A stretch of 6,426 bases of DNA. It comes from Oscillospiraceae bacterium (GTDB taxonomy: Bacteria > Bacillota > Clostridia > Oscillospirales > Ruminococcaceae). Where the stretch lies: assembly GCA_900768705.1 (NCBI GenBank), contig CAAGEB010000028.1:1-6426 (forward strand), in the 5' to 3' direction. The notes beneath the pieces are model-generated. The model was given only the letters and a program-made list of their open reading frames with translations. It did not search any database and was not told the origin of the DNA. The position numbers were made by a program, and so were the translations under genes. Shown in pieces: positions 1 through 5,414 of the stretch; the first letter of the stretch is position 1; every line of letters starts with the position of its first letter.

Positions 1-205
1 ACCGCCTTTAATGCGCAGCGTCGTGCTGCGCTTGGGCGGTCACCGTGCAACATCGTGTTGCCCTCCCTCAAGGGAGGGGAGCTAGAGGGGTACTGCCTGT
101 TGCCCTTTGTTGCGGCGCATCCGTGCGCCGCTTTTGGGGCAACTGCGCAAACATCCTGTTTGCGCCCCTGCGCCCGCTTGTGTGGGCTGGGGCAAAGCCC
201 CCACA
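1..205. repeat. GC-rich array of short intergenic hairpins
   Basis: At least six short inverted repeats lie end to end with no credible gene. They are GCGCAGC 13-19 with GCTGCGC 25-31, inside an outer ACCGCC 1-6 / GGCGGT 35-40; GCAACA 47-52 with TGTTGC 56-61 (loop TCG); CCCTCCC 61-67 with GGGAGGG 72-78 (loop TCAA); GCGGCGCA 112-119 with TGCGCCGC 124-131 (loop TCCG), inside GTTGCCC 99-105 / GGGCAAC 137-143; GCGCAAACA 145-153 with TGTTTGCGC 157-165 (loop TCC); and GGGGC 189-193 with GCCCC 197-201 (loop AAA). The stretch is clearly richer in G and C than the flanking DNA. Open frames across it are low-complexity and have no ribosome binding site. It is probably a genome-specific intergenic repeat cluster that extends past the left edge of the window. 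Its function is unknown. Confidence 0.75.
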
Positions 206-238
206 TTTCTCCCTCTCCCACAATATTCAGTGGTTTGC

Positions 239-268
239 TTGACAAATACCTTTATAATATGATATAAT
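239..268 (+). promoter_or_regulatory. Housekeeping-type (sigma-A) promoter upstream of the sigma operon
   Basis: A perfect -35 box TTGACA (239-244) and a perfect -10 box TATAAT (263-268) are separated by 18 nt. TG at 260-261 gives an extended -10 (TGaTATAAT). Transcription would start near 275 and leave a leader of about 165 nt before the sigma factor start. The -10 region resembles that of the tRNA promoter at 3979-4007. It probably provides basal expression of the sigma/anti-sigma genes. Confidence 0.8.
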
Positions 269-349
269 ATAATGAAGTATGCGGAATTCAACAAAAATCA
301 ATATATTGTATGAAAATAACCCCGGTCCGTGAAAAAAATCCGGAAAAAA

Positions 350-376
350 TGAAACTTTTTTCAGGGAACTCCCGAC
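350..376 (+). promoter_or_regulatory. ECF-type autoregulatory promoter
   Basis: TGAAAC (350-355) and CGAC (373-376) are 17 nt apart. This matches the -35/-10 pattern recognised by extracytoplasmic-function sigma factors such as the Bacillus SigW/SigX/SigM group (TGAAAC-like -35, CGTC/CGAC-like -10). It lies about 65 nt upstream of an ECF sigma gene, so autoregulation is the natural reading. The -35 box is flanked by a perfect inverted repeat, GAAAAAA 343-349 and TTTTTTC 356-362, so it sits in the loop of a possible hairpin. Start sites and sigma dependence are inferred. Confidence 0.72.
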
Positions 377-441
377 TACTGTTTTGCAGGAAGTGATTGA
401 ACAGTTGACGGCTGCAGGGGGAGAATCGAGGTGAAGCGGTA

Positions 442-987
442 TTGGGCAAGCCCGAAATCGACTCCTATTTTAATAACGCTTACGCAGAGACCTTCAAGGC
501 TGTGTCACGATTTGTTGCAAGTCAGACCGATCACTTTCAGGATGCGGAGGATATTATCCAGAATGTCTATACCCGCTTCTACAAGCGAATCTCCGAAAAG
601 GGTTTTGAGGATATCGATTCGGCGGAAGCATTTCTTATAAATATTGCCAAGTTTGAATGCAGAAGCTTTCTGTCAGGCTTTATAAAACGCCGCAGCAGAG
701 TTAAGAGTATGTCGGATTTTTCCGAAGAGGAAGCCGCCGCTCTTGACGCAGAGCTTTCACGCAACGAACCCGTTCTCGAGGAAGTAATAAACAACAAAAT
801 TCTGGCAAAACAGATTTTTGACGATATTGTTAAAACCGATGAAACCGTTGGGCAGATTTTCTACCTGCATTTCGTCTGCGATATGCAGCTGGATAAGGTT
901 GCGGAAAAGCTGGGATTAAGCGTTTCCACCGTAAAAACCAAGCTCTACCGCACCATTAACAGACAAAAGAAAAAGTTCGGTATCTGA
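442..987 (+). CDS. ECF-type RNA polymerase sigma factor
   Basis: This is a sigma-70 family factor of 181 residues, the usual size for the ECF group, with only regions 2 and 4. Region 2 spans about residues 8-80 and carries the core-binding motif DAEDIIQNVYTRFYK (34-48). A charged linker (about 82-112) follows. Region 4 (about 117-180) contains the helix-turn-helix LDKVAEKLGLSVSTVKTKLYR (150-170), which reads the -35 box. The start is TTG at 442: GAGGTG at 428-433 sits 8 nt upstream, and an in-frame stop at 406-408 leaves no better start. The GTG at 431 belongs to another frame and is part of this ribosome binding site. The protein directs RNA polymerase to a specialised promoter set. It is followed after 53 nt by a membrane protein that is probably its anti-sigma factor, and it has an ECF-type promoter of its own upstream. 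Its regulon and ECF subgroup cannot be assigned from the window. Confidence 0.93.
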   Translation: MGKPEIDSYFNNAYAETFKAVSRFVASQTDHFQDAEDIIQNVYTRFYKRISEKGFEDIDSAEAFLINIAKFECRSFLSGFIKRRSRVKSMSDFSEEEAAALDAELSRNEPVLEEVINNKILAKQIFDDIVKTDETVGQIFYLHFVCDMQLDKVAEKLGLSVSTVKTKLYRTINRQKKKFGI

Positions 988-1040
988 CAGATACGGCTTT
1001 CTCAGAATAATTAACATATAATTTGAAAGGAGGTGTTTTT

Positions 1041-3284
1041 GTGAACAAGCGTGATTTCTATAAGGAGCTTATGAGCGAATATTCCTTCGACAAGGATAAA
1101 ATTCTTCAGAATGCAAAGAAAGGCAGGCTTGCAAAGCAGAGACACCTTCCTATGTATATCGGAATGACTGCGGCGGCAGCTGCGGTGGTGGTTGCGGCAG
1201 GCACAGCCATTACCTTCACTCTCACCAACAAGCGGGGTGCAGAATTGGTTGAAGGTGCGGCTCTGGCTTCACTTTCCGATGAACAGCGCATAGAAAAAGC
1301 TCTCGATGAAATCCGTGAGAACGAAAATTCCAGCGAAATGCGGGATGTTCTCGTCACCTTTACCTCTCCCCTTTCGCCAAATGCAGTAAAGAATGTGCTT
1401 ACCTCGGTAACACAGGAAAGCGTTCCCGTTAAAATGCTGTATCTTTCCGACGGAACAAGGGTTGTGGGTGAAACGGCGGTTGCAGATATATTCGGCAGCG
1501 GCGACAGCCCGATTACCGGTGCTGTTATTCGCTGTGCGGGTTATCTTATGTCCTCTTTGCAGAACGAGGACGCTGTTTTCACCGTGGAGATAATCACCGA
1601 CAGCGACGATATGGAAGCAGTTGCTCCTATTAACACGGACAAAATTCCATCCTCGGAGGATAATTTCTCCGACACGGATATTTCCGACAATGACAGCTCC
1701 GCAACGGGCGGGTACATTGATAATACTACGGAAACCCCCGACAGCGATTCCGACAGCGGCAGTTCCTCGGAAACGGATAACAGTGATGAGTCCGATGAAA
1801 ATTCCGACGATTCTTCCGAATCCGACGAGGCTTCCGACAGCGGTGAGTTCTCCGAAGATACCGATTCTTCCGATTCGGAATCCAGCGGCGATGAAAGCCC
1901 CATTCCGGTTATTCCTCCCGAATCCTCAGGAACGGAAAGCATTTCTCCCGACAGAATACCCGAGGGCGTTACTTTACCCGCCGGATATGAAAAGCTTTCC
2001 TACACCACAGATAATCTGAATGCTCAGAGTGCGTTCTTCCTGAACGATAATATCTTCTATGTTCAGAAGGAACAATCCATAAGCATTTACGGCTTTAACG
2101 GCAGAAACGAATACAGCATTGCCGAAGTACAGTGCGAAGCCCCGAATATCTGCTGGGTTTCCCAGAATGGCTCTGCAATGATGGTTACAGGCTGCACCAA
2201 CGGCGTCCGAGACAGGCTTTATTATGTAAATGCTCAAAGGGAAGCAATCACAGAAATCAATGTCCGGGGCATTGTTATGAACGGTCAGCTGGAAAGCGTA
2301 AGCTATAACGAAGGCAGCGGTCTGCTGGCTCTCTGCGTTTCGGAGGAAGGTTCATACTATGTCAGCACGGAATGGTTTGACGGCAGCTCCGCAAGCTATA
2401 ACTGCATAGTATTTTACAGTCAGTCGGAAAAGGTTTCCCTTCTGGGATCCTGCGGAAGAAATCTCTATGCAGCGTGCGGCGGTAAAATATACAGAGTTTC
2501 CGCCGAGGAAAACAGTTGTACGGAAATTCTTTCTCCCGGCAAAAATGCCGCCTTTTCCGCAAATCTTGCAGGAACCTGTGCAGCGGCAGAGCTTTCCGAC
2601 GGAAAATACATCTTTGACGCTTCCTCCGAAAAGCTGATTAAGGTTCCGGAGTCCGGTTCTGTAAGCTTCGGTGCAGCGAGAAGCTGGTTCTCTGTGGGCA
2701 GTAATTACTACGAAATAAACTCGGGTGCGATTTATCCCGCAGACGGTGTTTCCGTTATCGGAAAAGTGGATTTTAAAAAGAGCTTTTCTTCCCAGTATCA
2801 ATGCTATGCTTCCGAAGGCTCCGTTAAAATAACTCCCAGCAGCTACACCGCAAAGGCGAACACCGAGTATCTGTATTTCGGCGTTCCCGCAGAAAATGCC
2901 TCTGCTGTTCTTCGTGAATCCTTAAATCGGGCGATAGGCGTTCAGAATGCTCTGGCGCTCGGAAGATGCAAGAACAGCGGAATTGACACGGCGGAAAAGC
3001 TGAACGCCTCCGTAAAGGCTGCTTTCTCCGCAAATGCCGCTTCTGCTCTCAGAAGCCGCTGCTCGATTTCCGAAAGTGGTTCATTGAATTACAGCTCCGG
3101 AGGTCTTAAAGCAGTCAATATTTCGGATACAACTCTTGTGATTTCCTCCGCAAATGAGAATTCAGCAGAGGGTACGCTTTATATCAGATCCGGTACCTAC
3201 GGCGGAAAGAACGGTTATTATTCACGGAAAGTAACTTTCTCTCTTGAAAACGGCGTCTGGAAAATTAACGGTATTATCGAATGA
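1041..3284 (+). CDS. Putative membrane-anchored anti-sigma factor with acidic stalk and large outer domain
   Basis: I chose GTG 1041 as start because AAAGGAGGTG (1026-1035) precedes it by 5-6 nt. The TTG at 1023 overlaps that site and would destroy the spacing. The product is 747 residues. Residues 1-37 are a short charged cytoplasmic tail, 38-61 an Ala/Val-rich membrane helix, and about 62-203 a first outer domain. Residues about 204-300 are a Ser/Asp/Glu-rich stalk without any Lys, Arg or His. Residues about 312-570 contain repeated beta-strand stretches with short Tyr/Gly motifs, suggestive of a beta-propeller. Residues about 618-747 are a C-terminal alpha/beta domain ending in ENGVWKINGIIE, reminiscent of NTF2-like domains. 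The anti-sigma role is inferred from position after the ECF sigma gene and from topology; no zinc-binding anti-sigma HxxxCxxC motif is present. The tail would hold the sigma factor and the outer part would sense an envelope or extracellular signal. It could instead be a secreted-type surface protein merely co-transcribed with the sigma gene. Confidence 0.75.
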   Translation: MNKRDFYKELMSEYSFDKDKILQNAKKGRLAKQRHLPMYIGMTAAAAAVVVAAGTAITFTLTNKRGAELVEGAALASLSDEQRIEKALDEIRENENSSEMRDVLVTFTSPLSPNAVKNVLTSVTQESVPVKMLYLSDGTRVVGETAVADIFGSGDSPITGAVIRCAGYLMSSLQNEDAVFTVEIITDSDDMEAVAPINTDKIPSSEDNFSDTDISDNDSSATGGYIDNTTETPDSDSDSGSSSETDNSDESDENSDDSSESDEASDSGEFSEDTDSSDSESSGDESPIPVIPPESSGTESISPDRIPEGVTLPAGYEKLSYTTDNLNAQSAFFLNDNIFYVQKEQSISIYGFNGRNEYSIAEVQCEAPNICWVSQNGSAMMVTGCTNGVRDRLYYVNAQREAITEINVRGIVMNGQLESVSYNEGSGLLALCVSEEGSYYVSTEWFDGSSASYNCIVFYSQSEKVSLLGSCGRNLYAACGGKIYRVSAEENSCTEILSPGKNAAFSANLAGTCAAAELSDGKYIFDASSEKLIKVPESGSVSFGAARSWFSVGSNYYEINSGAIYPADGVSVIGKVDFKKSFSSQYQCYASEGSVKITPSSYTAKANTEYLYFGVPAENASAVLRESLNRAIGVQNALALGRCKNSGIDTAEKLNASVKAAFSANAASALRSRCSISESGSLNYSSGGLKAVNISDTTLVISSANENSAEGTLYIRSGTYGGKNGYYSRKVTFSLENGVWKINGIIE

Positions 3285-3294
3285 ATCATACTAA

Positions 3295-3467
3295 GGGCAA
3301 CACCGCACAAAGAACGCCTTACGGCTTTGTACGCATCTTGCTTGCATATTTTCCGTCATCTTGCACAAATTTCGCTTGACGGGCGTCAGCCCGCCTGCGC
3401 TCAATTTGTAAATCTGCCGAAAAATCTGACAGCGCAATATGCGCACAATCTCTGTGCGGTGTTGCCC
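3295..3467. mobile_element. MITE-like inverted-repeat element
   Basis: The ends are perfect 15-nt terminal inverted repeats, GGGCAACACCGCACA (3295-3309) and TGTGCGGTGTTGCCC (3453-3467). Inside, GTACGCATCTTGC (3329-3341) pairs at 11 of 13 positions with 3434-3446. ACAAAG 3307-3312 can pair with CTTTGT 3325-3330. The centre is a hairpin, ACAAATT 3365-3371 / AATTTGT 3403-3409 around CGGGC 3380-3384 / GCCCG 3389-3393. The 173-nt unit has no coding capacity and would fold into one long branched hairpin. That is typical of non-autonomous miniature transposable elements or large palindromic intergenic repeats. No clear target-site duplication is visible beyond AA on each side. It lies between the stop codon of the anti-sigma gene and the operon terminator. 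Confidence 0.7.
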
Positions 3468-3469
3468 AA

Positions 3470-3508
3470 GACCGCTTTACCGTCAACTGCGTAAAGCGGT
3501 CGGTTTTT
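3470..3508 (+). terminator. Intrinsic terminator of the sigma/anti-sigma operon
   Basis: A perfect 11-bp stem, GACCGCTTTAC (3470-3480) and GTAAAGCGGTC (3491-3501), encloses a 10-nt loop. It is followed by GG and a T run (3504-3508). It starts two bases after the MITE-like element and ends 16 nt before the next start codon. Confidence 0.88.
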
Positions 3509-3524
3509 ATATATCGGAGGATTT

Positions 3525-3878
3525 ATGAAAAAAAAAATCCTGATACTTTCCGCAATAGCAGCCCTTGCCGCTGTGGGAGGTATCATTGTTTTTATTGCTA
3601 TGCGCTATGCGCCCACGGAAAACCCCAAGGCTGAAATATACAGTAACGGCGTACTTTTATACTCCCTGCCGCTGAACACCGACAAGGAAATTACCGTTTC
3701 CTGCAAAGACGGCGGGTATAATGTTATTACCGTTAAGAACGGAGCAATCTGCGTATCCGACGCTGACTGCCCGGATCTGGTATGCGTCCGCACGGGTGCT
3801 GTTTCGGGAGGGTCAATTCCCATAGTGTGCCTGCCTCACAAGCTGGAAATTAAAATTGTCGGCGGAAATGACGGTTGA
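3525..3878 (+). CDS. NusG domain II-containing membrane-anchored protein
   Basis: This 117-residue protein has a Lys-rich start and one hydrophobic helix (about 5-26), acting as a membrane anchor or uncleaved signal. A compact beta domain (about 34-112) follows and matches the NusG_II family. Family hallmarks seen are YNVITVKNGAICV (65-77), the motif ADCPDLVCV (80-88), and IVCLPHKLEIKI (100-111). Cysteines at 82, 87 and 102 are the conserved ones; 60 and 76 are extra. Despite the name, the family is not a transcription factor. Its members are small extracytoplasmic proteins of Firmicutes with unknown role, often found near a Gx-transporter/heptaprenyl diphosphate synthase component gene, which is absent here. 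The start ATG has GGAGG at 3516-3520. The gene sits just behind an intrinsic terminator with no room for its own promoter after it, so expression must come from read-through or from a promoter upstream. Confidence 0.88.
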   Translation: MKKKILILSAIAALAAVGGIIVFIAMRYAPTENPKAEIYSNGVLLYSLPLNTDKEITVSCKDGGYNVITVKNGAICVSDADCPDLVCVRTGAVSGGSIPIVCLPHKLEIKIVGGNDG

Positions 3879-3893
3879 CATATTCCTCTATTC

Positions 3894-3945
3894 ATTTGTG
3901 AAATTACTATAAAACGAATTAACAGTTTTGTGGAATTTAACAAAT
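3894..3945. repeat. AT-rich interrupted inverted repeat
   Basis: ATTTGTGAAATT (3894-3905) and AATTTAACAAAT (3934-3945) pair at 11 of 12 positions. Between them AAAAC 3911-3915 pairs with GTTTT 3925-3929. The result is a 52-nt imperfect hairpin after the NusG-domain-II gene. It has almost no G-C pairs, so terminator activity is doubtful. It may be a decayed repeat or a protein-binding site. Confidence 0.5.
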
Positions 3946-3950
3946 ATTAT

Positions 3951-3975
3951 ACTTTTTCCAAAAAGTTTTAATTTT
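3951..3975 (+). terminator. Possible weak AT-rich terminator of the NusG-domain-II gene
   Basis: ACTTTTT (3951-3957) and AAAAAGT (3960-3966) are perfect arms around CC, followed by TTTTAATTTT. With its loop opened to four bases the stem is six pairs, only one of them G-C-containing. It is the best terminator candidate between 3878 and the tRNA promoter, but it is weak. Confidence 0.35.
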
Positions 3976-3978
3976 CCC

Positions 3979-4007
3979 TTGACAAATCAAATTTGATGTG
4001 ATATAAT
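3979..4007 (+). promoter_or_regulatory. Consensus sigma-A promoter of tRNA-Leu
   Basis: TTGACA (3979-3984), a 17-nt spacer and TATAAT (4002-4007) form an ideal housekeeping promoter. TG at 3999-4000 adds an extended -10. Transcription should begin near 4014, about 30 nt before the tRNA 5' end. The spacer contains the perfect 12-bp palindrome ATCAAATTTGAT (3986-3997), which could be an operator or chance. Confidence 0.9.
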
Positions 4008-4043
4008 ATAAAAGTCGTTGAAATGCGATTTTACTTAATAAAT

Positions 4044-4127
4044 GCGAGTGTGCTGGAATAGGCAGACAGGCACGTTTGAGGTGCGTGTGTCTTAGACGTA
4101 CGAGTTCAAGTCTCGTCACTCGCACCA
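4044..4127 (+). tRNA. tRNA-Leu (anticodon GAG)
   Basis: The cloverleaf is complete. Acceptor arms are GCGAGTG 4044-4050 and CACTCGC 4117-4123. The D stem is CTG 4053-4055 / CAG 4067-4069. The anticodon stem is CACGT 4071-4075 / GCGTG 4083-4087 with loop TTGAGGT, giving anticodon GAG at 4078-4080. A long variable arm, GTC 4089-4091 / GAC 4095-4097, is typical of class II leucine tRNAs. The T arm is ACGAG 4100-4104 / CTCGT 4112-4116 with loop TTCAAGT. The discriminator is A4124 and CCA (4125-4127) is encoded. It reads CUC and CUU codons. The gene stands alone, with its own promoter upstream and a terminator downstream. Confidence 0.97.
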
Positions 4128-4181
4128 AGACCACCGGGTTATTGTAATTCGGTGGGTGATTTGTACCATCCAAATGTTTTA

Positions 4182-4212
4182 AGGTTAGGGCGGAAGTCCT
4201 AGCCTATTTTTT
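4182..4212 (+). terminator. Intrinsic terminator of the tRNA-Leu transcript
   Basis: AGGTTAGG (4182-4189) pairs with CCTAGCCT (4198-4205) with one G-U pair, and a run of six T follows at 4207-4212. The 55 nt between tRNA and terminator also hold a smaller hairpin, CCACCG 4131-4136 / CGGTGG 4150-4155, without a T run. The terminator ends 24 nt before the next gene's start codon. Confidence 0.8.
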
Positions 4213-4236
4213 CACATTTTTTCAGAGGCTATTGCT

Positions 4237-5412
4237 ATGACAGATTTTCTGATAAAAAAACTCATAAAAGACAGCGAAAATGTTACCAACCCCGCAGTCC
4301 GTTCCGCCTACGGCAAATTGAGCGGAAAGGTGGGAATATTCTGCAATGTGCTGCTGAGTGCGGGAAAATTCTTTGCGGGTATTATCTCGGGAAGCGTTTC
4401 CATAACCGCCGACGCTGCGAACAACCTTTCCGACGCTTCTTCAAGCCTTATTTCACTGCTGGGCTTCAAGCTCTCCGAAAAGAAAGCCGACAATGAGCAT
4501 CCCTACGGTCACGGACGCTACGAATATCTGGCAGGCTTTGCGGTAGCCGCTCTTATCATCGCTATCGGTTTTCAGCTGCTGAAAGACAGTATTATGAAAA
4601 TCATTAATCCCGGAGAGGTGGAATTCGGGTTGCTGCCGCTGGTTATACTTACCGTTTCAATTCTGGTAAAGCTGTGGCTGATGATCTTTTATACAAAAAT
4701 GGGACGCCGTATCAGCTCCGACACCCTAACCACGGCGGCAGCGGACAGCCGAAACGATGTTATATCCACCTCCGCTGTGCTGGCAGCTCTAATCATTTCA
4801 AGATTCTGCGGCATTCAGCTGGACGGAATTATGGGTGCGGCTGTGGCTTTGTTTATTCTTTACAGCGGCTTCGGACTTATCAGGGACGCTATGAACCCCC
4901 TCCTCGGCAAAGCCCCCGACGATGACACGGTAAATAAAATCCGCAGCAAAATTCTTTCATACGATGAGGTGGTGGGTACACACGACCTGATGATTCACGA
5001 CTACGGTCCCGGCAGGCAATTTGCCAGCGTGCATATTGAATTTCCCTCGGAAATGAGTTTGGTGGAATGTCACGATATTATTGACGCCATCGAGCAGGAT
5101 TTTCTGAAAGACGGTCTTAATATGATAGTACATCCCGACCCGATTTTCACCGACGGCAGCACCACCGCCCGGATTAATGCGGAGCTTAAATCCATACTCG
5201 GCAAAATCGACGACCGCATAACCGTTCACGATGTGCGGGTTGTACCCTGCCCCGAGTTTCTTAAGGTAATTTTCGACTGCGTTCTTCCCTCGGACAGCGA
5301 TCTTGACGAAAACCGGCTGCAGGAGGAAATCACCCGCTTCCTTTCCGTAAAATTCCCCGACTGTCGCTGTATTATTTCCTTTGAACACAGTTTTGCGAGT
5401 ATTCCGAAATAA
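4237..5412 (+). CDS. Cation diffusion facilitator family metal exporter, probably manganese
   Basis: This is a 391-residue inner-membrane antiporter that would export divalent metal in exchange for protons. Six membrane helices lie at about 30-51, 54-78, 97-116, 131-152, 163-188 and 194-216. The family signature HPYGHGRYEYLAG is at 88-100. The transport-site residues are N62 and D66 in helix 2 (NNLSD) and D170 and D174 in helix 5 (DSRND). Zinc exporters usually carry His or Asp in the first position of helix 2 and His in helix 5. The NxxxD plus DxxxD pattern is known from MntE-type manganese exporters, so manganese is favoured. The cytoplasmic part is longer than usual (typical members are about 300 residues), with two alpha/beta modules at about 230-305 and 310-391. 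The start ATG has AGAGG at 4224-4228. The gene lies directly behind the tRNA terminator and 2 nt before the next gene. Metal choice is inferred, not shown. Confidence 0.92.
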   Translation: MTDFLIKKLIKDSENVTNPAVRSAYGKLSGKVGIFCNVLLSAGKFFAGIISGSVSITADAANNLSDASSSLISLLGFKLSEKKADNEHPYGHGRYEYLAGFAVAALIIAIGFQLLKDSIMKIINPGEVEFGLLPLVILTVSILVKLWLMIFYTKMGRRISSDTLTTAAADSRNDVISTSAVLAALIISRFCGIQLDGIMGAAVALFILYSGFGLIRDAMNPLLGKAPDDDTVNKIRSKILSYDEVVGTHDLMIHDYGPGRQFASVHIEFPSEMSLVECHDIIDAIEQDFLKDGLNMIVHPDPIFTDGSTTARINAELKSILGKIDDRITVHDVRVVPCPEFLKVIFDCVLPSDSDLDENRLQEEITRFLSVKFPDCRCIISFEHSFASIPK

Positions 5413-5414
5413 AT

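Noticed and set aside
1..205. CRISPR array
   Set aside because: The palindromes differ from one another and are not separated by equal-length spacers, and no direct repeat of constant sequence exists.
45..294. Open frames on both strands in the left region
   Set aside because: They run through palindromic repeats and the sigma-A promoter, give low-complexity Pro/Cys/Arg-rich proteins and have no ribosome binding site.
275..441. Riboswitch in the sigma leader
   Set aside because: No known aptamer core or conserved multi-stem layout was recognised. The visible signals are explained by the ECF promoter and ribosome binding site.
431..640. GTG-started frame at 431 as the sigma gene start
   Set aside because: It is in a different frame from the sigma factor and gives a meaningless protein. 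The GTG is part of the GAGGTG ribosome binding site for TTG 442.
1541..1942. Minus-strand frame rich in Ser/Glu/Leu opposite the acidic stalk
   Set aside because: It is the antisense shadow of the repetitive Ser/Asp codons, with no ribosome binding site or recognisable domain.
4044..4212. Integration site of a mobile element at the tRNA-Leu gene
   Set aside because: No repeat of the tRNA 3' end and no integrase gene occur in the window.
4128..4236. yybP-ykoY manganese riboswitch ahead of the manganese-type exporter
   Set aside because: The gap is short, starts at the end of the tRNA and lacks the conserved purine-rich loop motifs of that riboswitch. The hairpins present are explained by a tRNA terminator.
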